From the NCBI GenBank assembly GCA_944393175.1, contig CALXZH010000012.1:1-64000 (forward strand): DNA of 64,000 nt. The letters are read 5' to 3'. The translations under genes and the position numbers were made by a program. Below the pieces are notes generated by a model. It did no database searches, had not been told where the DNA came from, and saw only the letters and a program-made list of their open reading frames with translations. Below are positions 9,075 through 17,470 of this stretch, one piece after another; the stretch's first letter is position 1, and every line of letters begins with the position of its first letter. This DNA is from an uncultured Alphaproteobacteria bacterium (lineage in GTDB: Bacteria > Pseudomonadota > Alphaproteobacteria > RF32 > CAG-239).

Positions 9075-9973
9075 TCAACCACGCCGTAATTGCCGTTTAC
9101 CAAAATCAGCAAAAGCACTAAAAAGAAAATCATGGAAAAGCCGGCACGAACCGAAATATTATCGGTGACTTTGTTGTATTTATTCATTAAAAAGACAAAT
9201 ATCGGCGAGGTCAGAAGTAAGGCAATGACATAACCGGGGTTGGGGGCAATGCGCAGTGCAAGTGTTTTGGAGGTGATAAGCGCCCAGCTAAAGCCGACAA
9301 TATAAAGCCCGACTTTGACAATTTTCCACTCAAAAACATTACGAAAAAAGCCAATGAATCCGGGCTTGACGGTTTTTATGTAAAAAAACGTGTTGTAAGT
9401 GCCGCTGACAAAAGTGGCAACTACCAAATAAAAAGCTACCCCTTGCCAAACATTTGAGCCGTGCATGGCAATCTCTTTGGTGATGATGCTCATGCCGGCA
9501 AAGGCAAATATGACCGGAAACATATAATAAATCAAAGACTTGGAAACAGGTGATTTGAGCATGCGCCAATAGCTGAAAGTAAAGCCGAACATTATCAAAA
9601 TAAGGGTAATAAAAACCGTTCCGTCCTTAAATAAATTCCAAAAAAGATGTGGGGTTAAAATCCACCAAAAAACCGTGGTGATGAAAGCCGATAACGCCAT
9701 GACGCGCGAGGTTGGGCCGGCACCGTATGCGGCGGAAGCAAAAAATAAGTGAGAATCATAAATACCTATGAGGATGCCTTGAGTAATCAGCAAAAAATAG
9801 TAGTAGGCATTGTCGGGAATAGGCAAAAAAAACAAAGCCGGAAAAAAGCATAAGGCAATGCCATAGCCCCGCCATATTCCTAACAGATAACCGTTAAACT
9901 TGTAGTGTTGGTTTACCAATGTATAGAGGGCGGTGAAAAAGCCGTAAATTAATCCGTTGATGACCCAAAGCAT
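9071..9973 (-). CDS. DMT/EamA-like ten-helix membrane protein
   Basis: The 300-residue product has about ten hydrophobic helices in two similar halves, the layout of the drug/metabolite transporter superfamily. A conserved-looking loop after helix 4 (YGAGPTSRVMALSAF) is matched by a second-half RIAPNPGYVIALLLTSP segment. The substrate is unknown. The ATG at 9973 is chosen because AAGGAG lies seven to eight bases upstream; the frame stays open further upstream but without a ribosome binding site or hydrophobic start. It is transcribed alone and convergent with hemW. Confidence 0.75.
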   Translation of the reverse strand: MLWVINGLIYGFFTALYTLVNQHYKFNGYLLGIWRGYGIALCFFPALFFLPIPDNAYYYFLLITQGILIGIYDSHLFFASAAYGAGPTSRVMALSAFITTVFWWILTPHLFWNLFKDGTVFITLILIMFGFTFSYWRMLKSPVSKSLIYYMFPVIFAFAGMSIITKEIAMHGSNVWQGVAFYLVVATFVSGTYNTFFYIKTVKPGFIGFFRNVFEWKIVKVGLYIVGFSWALITSKTLALRIAPNPGYVIALLLTSPIFVFLMNKYNKVTDNISVRAGFSMIFFLVLLLILVNGNYGVVD

Positions 9974-10049
9974 TGTTTTCTCCTTGACCTTAGTCCAAAA
10001 GATATAACAACTTTTTGATAAGATTAAAGAGAGGGAAAAGTAAAACTCC

Positions 10050-10077
10050 TTGCAAAATAAAATAGTTTGGGTAATAT
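10050..10077 (+). promoter_or_regulatory. Strong sigma70-type promoter for a leader or small RNA
   Basis: TTGCAA (10050-10055) and TAATAT (10072-10077) are 16 bases apart. No start codon with a ribosome binding site follows until 10279, so the first product is an untranslated RNA starting near 10085. Confidence 0.6.
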
Positions 10078-10084
10078 GTTTCTT

Positions 10085-10248
10085 GCAATCGGGAGACCGG
10101 TTGTGGTGTCTCAAAAACATCTCAAAGATAAAAATCCTCCATTTCGGAGGAGTGGTCGAAATAAGGCGTTTGCACGAATAAGACTGACTGTATCTTTGCA
10201 GTTTTTGAGCTCCTCCACCTTTTACCCAAAAGGTGGTTTTGCTTTTTT
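10085..10248 (+). ncRNA. Candidate structured small RNA or attenuator leader
   Basis: Between a good promoter and a strong intrinsic terminator lie about 164 bases without a gene. They contain a GAGAC/GTCTC hairpin (10092-10111), a TCCTCC/GGAGGA hairpin (10135-10151), and GAGCTCCTCC (10207-10216), which can pair either with GGAGGAG (10146-10152) or with the GAGGAGCT that forms the Shine-Dalgarno of the XRE gene at 10279. This permits alternative structures. No known RNA family (SRP, 6S, tmRNA, RNase P, tRNA) was recognised. Existence of the RNA is inference from the signals. Confidence 0.45.
10215..10248 (+). terminator. Intrinsic terminator upstream of an XRE gene
   Basis: CCACCTTTT pairs with AAAAGGTGG around ACCC, followed by TTTTGCTTTTTT. 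It lies 31 bases before the start codon of the XRE gene, so it is an sRNA terminator or an attenuator. Confidence 0.8.
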
Positions 10249-10278
10249 ATAAAAACATATAAAAGTGAGGAGCTAAAA

Positions 10279-10533
10279 ATGTTTGAAAAAATAGACGTGC
10301 AACTCAATGCCAAGGATTTGCACAATACCATCGGGCGGGTGCTGGGAAGTTTGTTCTTGATTATTCGTTCAAAGCGACAAATTAGTCCTGAACAAGTCTG
10401 TCATGAGACTAAAATCAACCTTAAAAGTTTAGAGAAAATCGAAAAAGGAAAATCAAGTCTTTATAACTTGGATATTGAAACTTTGATTGATTATTATAAC
10501 CTTGATGTCAGCCTAAATATTAAAGAAAAATAA
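10279..10533 (+). CDS. Small XRE-family helix-turn-helix protein
   Basis: The 84-residue protein consists of little more than one lambda-repressor-like domain: RSKRQISPEQVCHETKINL forms helices 2-3 and SLEKIEKGKSSLYNL the typical residue pattern after them. It probably binds DNA as a dimer; targets are unknown. GAGG AGCT five bases before the ATG is a strong ribosome binding site and is complementary to a segment of the upstream leader. A terminator in the leader suggests it is controlled by read-through. It ends 104 bases before a terminator-bearing repeat. Confidence 0.8.
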   Translation: MFEKIDVQLNAKDLHNTIGRVLGSLFLIIRSKRQISPEQVCHETKINLKSLEKIEKGKSSLYNLDIETLIDYYNLDVSLNIKEK

Positions 10534-10636
10534 TTTACCAATTTTATCCCGCAATGTCTTGTGGTGAGGATATTGGGGGAGGTTATGCGGGTAAAGAGAT
10601 GATAAAAACGTCAAAATAACCTCATGTAGGCTTTAC

Positions 10637-10680
10637 AGCATAATCAAAAACCGCTTGGTTCATCTCCGGGCGGTTTTTTA
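10637..10680. repeat. 44-bp terminator-bearing repeat, copy 1 (minus orientation)
   Basis: Read on the minus strand this segment matches 27410-27453 at 41 of 44 positions, including nine bases beyond the hairpin. The hairpin (AAAACCGC with GCGGTTTT) has T-runs on both sides, so it can end both the XRE gene and the PAP2 gene. The last three bases overlap the PAP2 stop codon. Confidence 0.85.
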
Positions 10681-11352
10681 GTGGCAATATTGCTCGGGAA
10701 AGAGTTTGAAATGCAACCACAAAATCAGAGAATAAGTAACCGTGGCTGAGAAAAAAACATCGGAGAAAAAGTGGTAGCCTTCGGCAATGCGTGAAATTCC
10801 GGTTAAGATACCCAACAGAATAACGCTTGATACGCCTAAACGCCGCCAGCGGTGCGGCAAGAGAAGAGCTAAAGACAAACTCCAGAAGACAACCGCCGTG
10901 TGTCCCGACATAAAGGAACAATCCAGTGAACATTGATTGCTGATGACAAGCGGTGAGGTGAAGATTTTATCGCCGCCGAATTCGGTGATTTGAAACGGGC
11001 GGGCTCGTCCCCAAAAACTTTTGAATATGCCGTTGACAATGATTATCGGCCCTAAGAGCATGGAACCGGTGGTAAACAACATAATTTTGGTGTTGATACC
11101 CAAAATTAATTTATGCCGGATTTTGCCGATTATCCATAAAATGCCGATGATGCCGGCTATCAAAATCAAAAATTCCGGCAAGCCGGTTCTTAATATCGGG
11201 AAAAAGCCCCAATCACTCAAAAAAAAGCGATTGTCGCGATAAAAATAAGAACTAACGCTCAAATCAAGATAAGGCGAAACGGCAACAACCAAAAACAAAG
11301 CGCAAATTATCCAAAAATTGAGCTTGGGGGGAATACAAATTTGTTTGTGCAT
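10678..11352 (-). CDS. PAP2-family membrane phosphatase
   Basis: The 224-residue protein has about six membrane helices and the three PAP2 motifs: KSFWGRARP (111-119), MSGH (148-151, catalytic His151) and SRIAEGYHFFSDV (187-199, with His194 and Asp198). Such enzymes dephosphorylate lipid substrates such as lipid A, undecaprenyl-PP or phosphatidate at the membrane surface. Its ATG overlaps the lptG stop as TGATG, so the two are translationally coupled, which suggests a lipid A or LPS role by inference. A TTG one codon upstream is less likely. Confidence 0.88.
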   Translation of the reverse strand: MHKQICIPPKLNFWIICALFLVVAVSPYLDLSVSSYFYRDNRFFLSDWGFFPILRTGLPEFLILIAGIIGILWIIGKIRHKLILGINTKIMLFTTGSMLLGPIIIVNGIFKSFWGRARPFQITEFGGDKIFTSPLVISNQCSLDCSFMSGHTAVVFWSLSLALLLPHRWRRLGVSSVILLGILTGISRIAEGYHFFSDVFFSATVTYSLILWLHFKLFPEQYCH

Positions 11353-12458
11353 CAACCGTCCTCTAAGTGTAAAAGTGCGGTTATGCTAATGAGCGCGGCA
11401 ATAATGGTCGGGGTGCAGACGGCCATAAACGGCGGAATGTAGCCATTGAGCCCAAAGGCATATATTACCTGAGATAAAAAGTAAACAATAAAGCCGGTTG
11501 AAACACCGCCTACAATCAAGTACATAACGCCGCCACGACGATTGTTAGGACGAAGCGCAAAAACTGCCGCAATCAATATCATAGCACAAAGCAAAAACGG
11601 TGAGGCTAAAAGCGATAAATAGTGCATGTAGTGCTTGAGCGCAGAGAAACCAGATTTTTCATAAAAATTAATGGTGGCGGGTAAATCCCAAAAAGAGATG
11701 GCTTCCGGTTTGATGAAATTCTCTTTAATGCGGTCAAGGGTTAAGGTGGTTTTGTATTTGGTGTTGGGTAACGAAACAACCGGTTTGCCGGCTTCATAGA
11801 CCTTAACATCCTTTAGCTCAAAGCCGTTCTTTTCATCCAACGTGGCGGCAAAAGCCTCAAGCCGTTTGAGAAGTTGCGAATCTCTGTCCATTTCCATAAT
11901 GCTGACTTCTCGCAACAAAAGGGTGTTTTTTTCTTGGTGCAGACTTTTAGCTTGAATGACTAAGACCGTATTTTTATCGGTGGCTTCGCGTGTCCATAAC
12001 CCTTTATCACTAAATAAAACCGCATTGGGATTACGCGTTTTGAAACGATAGTCCATTATCTCATAAATCTCATACATTTTTGAGGAGACGGGATTAACAA
12101 TCGTGATGTTGAGCACGCCGACAATAAAAGTAGTGATAAGTATCGGTGCCAAAAATCCCCAGATTGACACACCGGCCGCACGGATAATGACAAACTCGTT
12201 GCTCTTGCTTAAACGCCAAAAGGTTATCATGGCCGCAATCATCATCACAAAAGGAAAAACCATATCTATGGTTTGCGGCAATTTGGTTACCGCCATTTGT
12301 ATTATAAACAAAAAAGTGACATTTTCGCCCGAGGCGCGACGCAACATCTCTATCATTTCAAAGATAAAGACTACCCCTAAAACCATCAGCAATACACCGA
12401 TAAAATTTAGGATGATTTGCTTGCTTAAGTAACGGCCGAGAATTGAGTTTAAGTTCAT
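11352..12458 (-). CDS. lptG: LptG, LPS export ABC transporter permease
   Basis: The 368-residue YjgP/YjgQ-family protein has three N-terminal and three C-terminal membrane helices flanking a periplasmic beta-jellyroll. The FWDLPATINFYEKSGFSA segment and the FALRPNNRRGG loop favour LptG over LptF. LptF and LptG pull LPS from the inner membrane, driven by LptB. LptF normally sits next to lptG in this class but is absent here; instead a PAP2 phosphatase overlaps the end. A promoter lies at 12486-12514 and GGGAAC precedes the start. Confidence 0.88.
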   Translation of the reverse strand: MNLNSILGRYLSKQIILNFIGVLLMVLGVVFIFEMIEMLRRASGENVTFLFIIQMAVTKLPQTIDMVFPFVMMIAAMITFWRLSKSNEFVIIRAAGVSIWGFLAPILITTFIVGVLNITIVNPVSSKMYEIYEIMDYRFKTRNPNAVLFSDKGLWTREATDKNTVLVIQAKSLHQEKNTLLLREVSIMEMDRDSQLLKRLEAFAATLDEKNGFELKDVKVYEAGKPVVSLPNTKYKTTLTLDRIKENFIKPEAISFWDLPATINFYEKSGFSALKHYMHYLSLLASPFLLCAMILIAAVFALRPNNRRGGVMYLIVGGVSTGFIVYFLSQVIYAFGLNGYIPPFMAVCTPTIIAALISITALLHLEDG

Positions 12459-12485
12459 AATGTTCCCTTAGTTGATTTTTTTGCT

Positions 12486-12514
12486 AAGATAAAAGAATTT
12501 CCTTTATTTGACAA
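12486..12514 (-). promoter_or_regulatory. Promoter of lptG-PAP2
   Basis: Minus-strand TTGTCA (12509-12514) and TATCTT (12486-12491) are separated by 17 bases, 28 bases ahead of lptG. Confidence 0.6.
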
Positions 12515-12527
12515 GCATATTTATTCT

Positions 12528-13454
12528 TTAAGCGATGCAATCAAGAGAAAGGTATCTTTCTATCGAATCGGGCAAGATAACGACGATGTTTTTGCCTTTC
12601 ATCTCTTCTCGTTGGCCAAGTTGGATTGCTGCCGAAAGTGCCGCACCGGAGGAAATACCAACCGGCAGACCTTCTTCAAGAGCGACTTCTTTGCAGATGT
12701 CGATGGCGTTGGCAGAGGAAATGTCCATAACCTCGTTGACTAAGTTTTTATCATAAAATTTGGGAATAAATCCGGCACCGATGCCTAAAATTTGATGTGG
12801 ACCGGCTTTGCCTCCGTTTAAAACAGCACTCTCAAGCGGTTCAACCGCAACAACATATAAATCCGGATTGCATGTTTTGAGCGCTTGGGCAATGCCGGTT
12901 AGGGTGCCGGACGTGCCGACAGCGCATACCAAGCAATCAATATTGCCACCGGTGTCTTCCATTATTTCCATACTGGTGCCTAATTTGTGAGCTTCCGGAT
13001 TGGCCTCGTTTTCAAACTGGCGCAATAAAATGACGTTAGGGTTCTTTTGTGCCAAAATCTCAGCTTTGGCAATCGAGCCTTTCATGCCGTCTTCTGCAGG
13101 GGTTAAAATGACCTCGGCACCAAAGTGCTTCATCAAAATGATTCTTTCTTTTGACATGTTCTCCGGCATAATGATAACCAATTTATAGTCCTTTGCCGCG
13201 CAAAGTGCAGCTAAGGCAATGCCGGTGTTGCCCGAGGTGGCTTCAACAAATACGGTGTCGGGAGTAAGCCCTTTTTTTTCAGCTTGTTCCAACATCTTTA
13301 AGGCTACGCGGTCTTTGCTTGAAAATAAGGGATTATAAAACTCGCATTTGGCTAAAATGTTGGCTTTGACGTGATGTTTGTGGGCGAGTTTGTGTAGTCT
13401 TAAAAGCGGGGTGTGCCCAACCATTTCGGTTATGGAATTGTAGATTTTCTTCAT
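12528..13454 (-). CDS. cysK: Cysteine synthase (O-acetylserine sulfhydrylase)
   Basis: The 308-residue PLP enzyme makes L-cysteine from O-acetylserine and sulfide. The PLP lysine is Lys47 in NPLFSSKDR (the family consensus is NPxxSVKDR), the substrate loop TSGNTG lies at 73-78, the phosphate loop is GTSGTLTG, and DSIERYLS is the C-terminal signature. Slight deviations (S for V before KDR, GTSGT for GTGGT) leave a small possibility of a specialised paralogue such as CysM. The gene is monocistronic. Confidence 0.9.
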   Translation of the reverse strand: MKKIYNSITEMVGHTPLLRLHKLAHKHHVKANILAKCEFYNPLFSSKDRVALKMLEQAEKKGLTPDTVFVEATSGNTGIALAALCAAKDYKLVIIMPENMSKERIILMKHFGAEVILTPAEDGMKGSIAKAEILAQKNPNVILLRQFENEANPEAHKLGTSMEIMEDTGGNIDCLVCAVGTSGTLTGIAQALKTCNPDLYVVAVEPLESAVLNGGKAGPHQILGIGAGFIPKFYDKNLVNEVMDISSANAIDICKEVALEEGLPVGISSGAALSAAIQLGQREEMKGKNIVVILPDSIERYLSLDCIA

Positions 13455-13515
13455 TTTTGCCTCTGAGGTGTTTATAAAGCTGAATTTGTGCTTTAATATG
13501 TGTTTTGCTTTGGGT

Positions 13516-13524
13516 AGTATAGCA
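13516..13524 (-). promoter_or_regulatory. Extended -10 promoter candidate for cysK
   Basis: On the minus strand TGC immediately precedes TATACT, an extended -10 element, about 62 bases before the cysK start. There is no clear -35. Confidence 0.4.
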
Positions 13525-13552
13525 ATAACATTAAAAAATTAAAATTAAAAAA

Positions 13553-14131
13553 ATGAAAAATTTTAAAACATGGGCTTTTATAGGATTTCTGACAATCTTT
13601 CCGCTTGAGAACGTCCAAGCTATGAGTTTGGATGAGATTTATCGTGACGTGGTCAGAAGTGACAATCGCGGATATTTGCCCATGTTTGTGAAAAATCGTG
13701 AAGCTCCCGATTTTGTGGTCGATAAGGATTTTCTTAAAGATGTTCCTGAGCCTCAGGCAGAAGATAAATCTCCTATTAATCCTGATTTGGAAATCGTGAA
13801 GTTTGAAAATCAACGCAAAATTCATGAAGACCAAGTCAGAAAAAAATGGGAGGCTTGGAACAGAGTTATTCAGAATGTTAAGGCTGGAAAAGTTAGTGCT
13901 TCTGAATTGAGAGAATTAGAAGTAAAAGCCGGTGAAAATAATCCGCAAGCTGTGGAAATGTTGGCTTGGATTTATGCCAAAGGTGTTGGTGTAAAACCTG
14001 ATTTTATAAAGGCTTTTCGCTTGTATATGCAAGCTGAAAACCTAGGTGTGCCAAACGCAAAACTCAATGCCGCAAAAGTCTATAAAGTTATGCCAAGACA
14101 AATGCGGGAAAAATTGGTGGCTTATCAATAA
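13553..14131 (+). CDS. Exported Sel1-like repeat protein
   Basis: The 192-residue protein has a signal peptide ending near VQA (residue 23), a central helical charged region and one clear C-terminal Sel1-type repeat: NNPQAVEMLAWIYAKGVGVK followed by AFRLYMQAENLGVPNA. Sel1 repeats mediate protein-protein contacts in the periplasm or at the envelope. The start has no Shine-Dalgarno, only an A/T-rich run. It converges with the Nudix gene, overlapping by seven bases. The partner is unknown. Confidence 0.75.
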   Translation: MKNFKTWAFIGFLTIFPLENVQAMSLDEIYRDVVRSDNRGYLPMFVKNREAPDFVVDKDFLKDVPEPQAEDKSPINPDLEIVKFENQRKIHEDQVRKKWEAWNRVIQNVKAGKVSASELRELEVKAGENNPQAVEMLAWIYAKGVGVKPDFIKAFRLYMQAENLGVPNAKLNAAKVYKVMPRQMREKLVAYQ

Positions 14132-14625
14132 TCTTCTTTGCCAAATAAGGCTTGAACGGCTTGCCAATGGGCGTAGTTTATTTTGCGTGCGCCAGAAAAA
14201 ATGTCTTTGATGTTGACCCATACGGCAGTGCCGTTTTCAGGCGTGCGCCAAGGCTCCTTCGTGGTGTCAAATCCATAGGCGGAGGCATCATAGACAATAA
14301 AAGTTTGCTCATAAATGCAATATTCGCCAAAAGGACGAGCGTCATCGGCAAAATAGTTTATGGTTTGTGAAAAAGACTTTTGACCTTGCGAAAGCGCAAA
14401 TTCTATGCCGGTTTCTTCATAGAGCTTTCGGTACAGACAATCCCTGAAATCTTCTTTGCGCGAAATTGCTCCTCCCGGAAATTCCGGTGCTTTTACCTGT
14501 GGCGGGTAAGTTACCAAAACTTTGTTGTCTTTTATTAAAATGGCAAAATAACCTTTTTGATGTATGGGAATTACATCATCAGCATATTTTTCGCGACCAA
14601 AGCGGTCGTAAAATATCTCAGTCAT
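14125..14625 (-). CDS. Nudix hydrolase with a variant Nudix box
   Basis: The 166-residue protein contains a Nudix box, GGAISRKEDFRDCL then YRKLYEETGI, matching GX5EX7REUXEEXGU except that the Glu of RE is Lys. Nudix enzymes cleave nucleoside diphosphates linked to another group; the substrate here is unknown. The ATG at 14625 lies inside the end of gmk (eight-base overlap) with GGAAG upstream, so it is coupled to gmk. A longer reading frame upstream is discounted. Confidence 0.85.
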   Translation of the reverse strand: MTEIFYDRFGREKYADDVIPIHQKGYFAILIKDNKVLVTYPPQVKAPEFPGGAISRKEDFRDCLYRKLYEETGIEFALSQGQKSFSQTINYFADDARPFGEYCIYEQTFIVYDASAYGFDTTKEPWRTPENGTAVWVNIKDIFSGARKINYAHWQAVQALFGKEDY

Positions 14626-15280
14626 TTTGTGCTTCTTCCAATAGTTCGTCCACAAAGGCTTTGAGTCCGGTTTGGCGGACTCTCTTCATCCGTTCGCCAG
14701 AGATTATTCTTTGAATCTTTTTGATGGTGTCTTCTAAATTGACATTGACCAAAACATAGTCAAACTCATCCCAATGTTTGAGCTTTTCGGCCGTTAAATG
14801 CATGCGCTTTTCTATGGTTTCTTTGCTGTCGGTACCACGATTTTCAAGGCGAGAGCGCAGTTCTTTGACTGATGGCGGAAGAAGATAAATGGTGACAACA
14901 TCATCTTTGGCCTTGGCTTTCATTTGGCGTGCGCCGGCCCAGTCCATGTCAAAAAGAACATCTTCCCCGATGTTGATGAAACTATCAACCTCAGAGCGCA
15001 AGGTGCCGTAGCGTGAGCCATACTGCGAATCGACATATTCGTAAAAAGCGTCTTGTTTCAAATATTCATCATATTTGGCATCATCAATAAAATAGTAGTC
15101 TTTGCCGTCAACTTCACCGGCTCTGGGTTTGCGGGTGGTGACGGATACGGAAAATTTGATATTGGGGTCACAACGCAAAATCTCTTTAACAACTGCGCTT
15201 TTGCCCGTGCCCGACGGAGCCTCGATAATAAACATTGCACCGCGGCGAACTTTTTTCAGTCTGGTAATAATTTCATCCAT
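14618..15280 (-). CDS. gmk: Guanylate kinase
   Basis: The 220-residue enzyme phosphorylates GMP to GDP. The P-loop is EAPSGTGKSAVVKEIL, and the GMP-binding segment is VSVTTRKPRAGEVDGKDYYF. The start at 15280 is preferred over an ATG at 15292 because GGAG lies six bases upstream only of the former. The reading frame overlaps the downstream Nudix gene by eight bases. Length is slightly above the usual 205-215. Confidence 0.95.
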   Translation of the reverse strand: MDEIITRLKKVRRGAMFIIEAPSGTGKSAVVKEILRCDPNIKFSVSVTTRKPRAGEVDGKDYYFIDDAKYDEYLKQDAFYEYVDSQYGSRYGTLRSEVDSFINIGEDVLFDMDWAGARQMKAKAKDDVVTIYLLPPSVKELRSRLENRGTDSKETIEKRMHLTAEKLKHWDEFDYVLVNVNLEDTIKKIQRIISGERMKRVRQTGLKAFVDELLEEAQND

Positions 15281-15362
15281 AGCTTGCTCCATTTTACTGG
15301 TGATTTTTATTTTAATGCTTATACTATACCTTAAATTTTGAAAATGTCTTTAGGAAAAAACA

Positions 15363-16121
15363 ATGTTTACTTATAAAAATATTTTAATTACCGGTGCAAG
15401 TTCGGGAATCGGACAGGCTTTGGCTGAGTATTATGCTAAAAACGGGGCGGAAACACTTTTTATTTGCGGGCGAAATGAAGAACGCCTGAATAAAGTAAAA
15501 GAAACTTGTGAAAAATATGGCGCTAAAGTTTATGCGGAAGTTTTAAATGTTTGTGATAGAGAAGTTATGAAAAAATGGATAGAATCCGCTGTACAAACCG
15601 CGCCAATAGATTTGGTGATTGCCAATGCCGGAACAGGTAATGTCAATGAAACGGAAGATGCAATTTATAATACCTTTAATACTAATGTTTGGGGTGTGAT
15701 TAATACCGTGTTGCCGATGGTGGGGTTTTTTAGTAAAGATAAATCTTTGCCTAAGGGAATCGTGATTATCAGCTCTATTGCCGGCTACCATGGATTGCCG
15801 ACTTGTCCGGCTTATAGTGCAAGTAAGGCTTGTGTGAAAGCATGGGGCGAGGCAATGCGGCCGATTTTGGCAAAAGATAATATTCACCTTAGCGTGGTAT
15901 GTCCGGGGTTTGTACGCTCCAGAATTACCGACCAAAATACTTGCCCGATGCCGTTTTTTATGGAAGCTCCGAAAGCTGCGGCAATTATAGCAAAAGGTGT
16001 GGCCAAAAACAAGGGAATAATTGCTTTTCCTTGGGTGTTGCGTTTTGTAACTTGGCTGGTTTCTATTTTGCCAAACTGCGTGAGCGAGGGAATTTATCGT
16101 TTGCTTCCGCCAAAGGCTTAA
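15363..16121 (+). CDS. Short-chain dehydrogenase/reductase
   Basis: The 252-residue Rossmann protein has the cofactor motif TGASSGIG, the NAG motif (IANAGTG), the catalytic Ser in ISSIAG and YSASK with the catalytic Tyr and Lys. A hydrophobic C-terminal stretch (VTWLVSILPN) suggests membrane association, as in DltE-like or keto-sphinganine-type members. The substrate is unknown. AGGA precedes the start. Its last 59 bases overlap the convergent ampG gene. Confidence 0.88.
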   Translation: MFTYKNILITGASSGIGQALAEYYAKNGAETLFICGRNEERLNKVKETCEKYGAKVYAEVLNVCDREVMKKWIESAVQTAPIDLVIANAGTGNVNETEDAIYNTFNTNVWGVINTVLPMVGFFSKDKSLPKGIVIISSIAGYHGLPTCPAYSASKACVKAWGEAMRPILAKDNIHLSVVCPGFVRSRITDQNTCPMPFFMEAPKAAAIIAKGVAKNKGIIAFPWVLRFVTWLVSILPNCVSEGIYRLLPPKA

Positions 16122-17388
16122 GCGGTTTCTTTTGGCGCTCAACCCGCATCAAAATCCATAAGATAATCAGACCCGGTATCATCATTAAGGTGGTGATGAG
16201 GAAAAAAGTCGGCCAGCTGGTGGCTGCTTTCATATATCCGCTGCTGGCGGCAAAAACATCGCGCGCCAAACTCATAAGCGATGAGAGCAGAGCATATTGA
16301 GTGGCGGTGTAGGCAATGGAACAAAGTGAGGAAAGATAGGCAACCAATGCGGTGGAAGCCATGCCGCCGGCAATATTGTCAAAAGAGATGGTGAGCATGA
16401 GCATGGGAACACTATGCCCGATATAGGCTTGCAGAACATACATCAAATTGGTGATGCCTTGAAAAATACCGCAGACCATCAGGCCTTTGAGCATGTTCAT
16501 CCGGCTCATGACTATGCCGCCGGTGAGACCGCCGAAAATGGTTGCACCCATACCGAATATTTTAGAAACAAAGGCAATTTCTCCCTTGGAAAAGCCCATG
16601 TCGGCATAAAACGGAAAAGCCATCGGCCCCATATAGGAATCACTCATACGATAGAAAAAGATAAAGGCTAAAATTATTACCCAATCAGGCCTTTTGATAA
16701 AATCTAAAAACGGATTGTAAACCGCGCATTGCATAAAGTGCTTGAAATCAGAATAAGTTTGTTCTTGGTATTTTTGGGCTTTGGTCGGCTCATGAGATAA
16801 AAGAATCGTGGCAATCCCTATGAGCGTGCCAAAACACATCAGAAAATAAACTTCGTTCCAACTCATAAAAGAGGCCATCCAGATTGCACCGGCGCCAGAA
16901 ACAATCGTACCTGAGCGATAACCTATGATGAAAATCGCAACACCGGCACCTTGCTCTTTGATGTTAAAACTTTCAATACGATAGGCGTCTAAAACAATGT
17001 CTTGCGAGGCTGAGGCAATTACGACAATCACGCACAGAATAACCAAAGAGCGCAAACTTTCTTCAGGGTTGACGGTGGAGATAGCAGCTAAGCCTATTAA
17101 CAGCAAAAGTTGGAAAAACAGCGCCCAGCCGCGGCGGCGCCCCAAGCGCTCAAACAGCGGTAAGCTCAGGCGGTCAAGCAATGGCGCCCAGAGCCATTTG
17201 AAACTATAAGGGAGTTTTACCAAAGAAAATAAGCCAATCGCAATATAGGATATGCCGCAGTCTTTGAGCCATAAGTTGAGTGTGCTGAAGACCAAGAGTA
17301 AAGGAAAACCGCTCGAAAATCCTAAACCTATCATGGTGAGCATTTTCGGAGTTAAATATATTTTTAATGATTTTATGAATTTTAACAT
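16063..17388 (-). CDS. ampG: AmpG-family muropeptide permease
   Basis: The 441-residue MFS protein has about twelve membrane helices. The N-terminal GFSSGFPLLLV with a following SFKWLWAPLLDR segment is the AmpG signature. AmpG imports GlcNAc-anhydro-muropeptides for cell-wall recycling, which links functionally to the lytic transglycosylase MltA at 19095. AAGGAG precedes the ATG. The C-terminal ~20 codons overlap the convergent SDR gene. Confidence 0.9.
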   Translation of the reverse strand: MLKFIKSLKIYLTPKMLTMIGLGFSSGFPLLLVFSTLNLWLKDCGISYIAIGLFSLVKLPYSFKWLWAPLLDRLSLPLFERLGRRRGWALFFQLLLLIGLAAISTVNPEESLRSLVILCVIVVIASASQDIVLDAYRIESFNIKEQGAGVAIFIIGYRSGTIVSGAGAIWMASFMSWNEVYFLMCFGTLIGIATILLSHEPTKAQKYQEQTYSDFKHFMQCAVYNPFLDFIKRPDWVIILAFIFFYRMSDSYMGPMAFPFYADMGFSKGEIAFVSKIFGMGATIFGGLTGGIVMSRMNMLKGLMVCGIFQGITNLMYVLQAYIGHSVPMLMLTISFDNIAGGMASTALVAYLSSLCSIAYTATQYALLSSLMSLARDVFAASSGYMKAATSWPTFFLITTLMMIPGLIILWILMRVERQKKPLKPLAEANDKFPRSRSLAK

Positions 17389-17470
17389 TCAGTTCTCCTT
17401 GAAATTGTAATTTAGCCAATAGTAGTTAAATTTTATATAACATCCGTTATTTTGATTTATGGTTGTATGG

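Noticed and set aside
10146-10217. tRNA-like segment: GGAGGAG and CTCCTCCA could form an acceptor stem with a D-arm-like region
   Set aside because: No T-loop GTTCGAAT motif, a poor anticodon stem and no proper variable arm. The pairing is better explained as part of a regulatory leader.
15543-16142. Minus-strand frame of about 199 codons antisense to the SDR gene
   Set aside because: The SDR motifs on the plus strand are unambiguous; the antisense product is motif-free.
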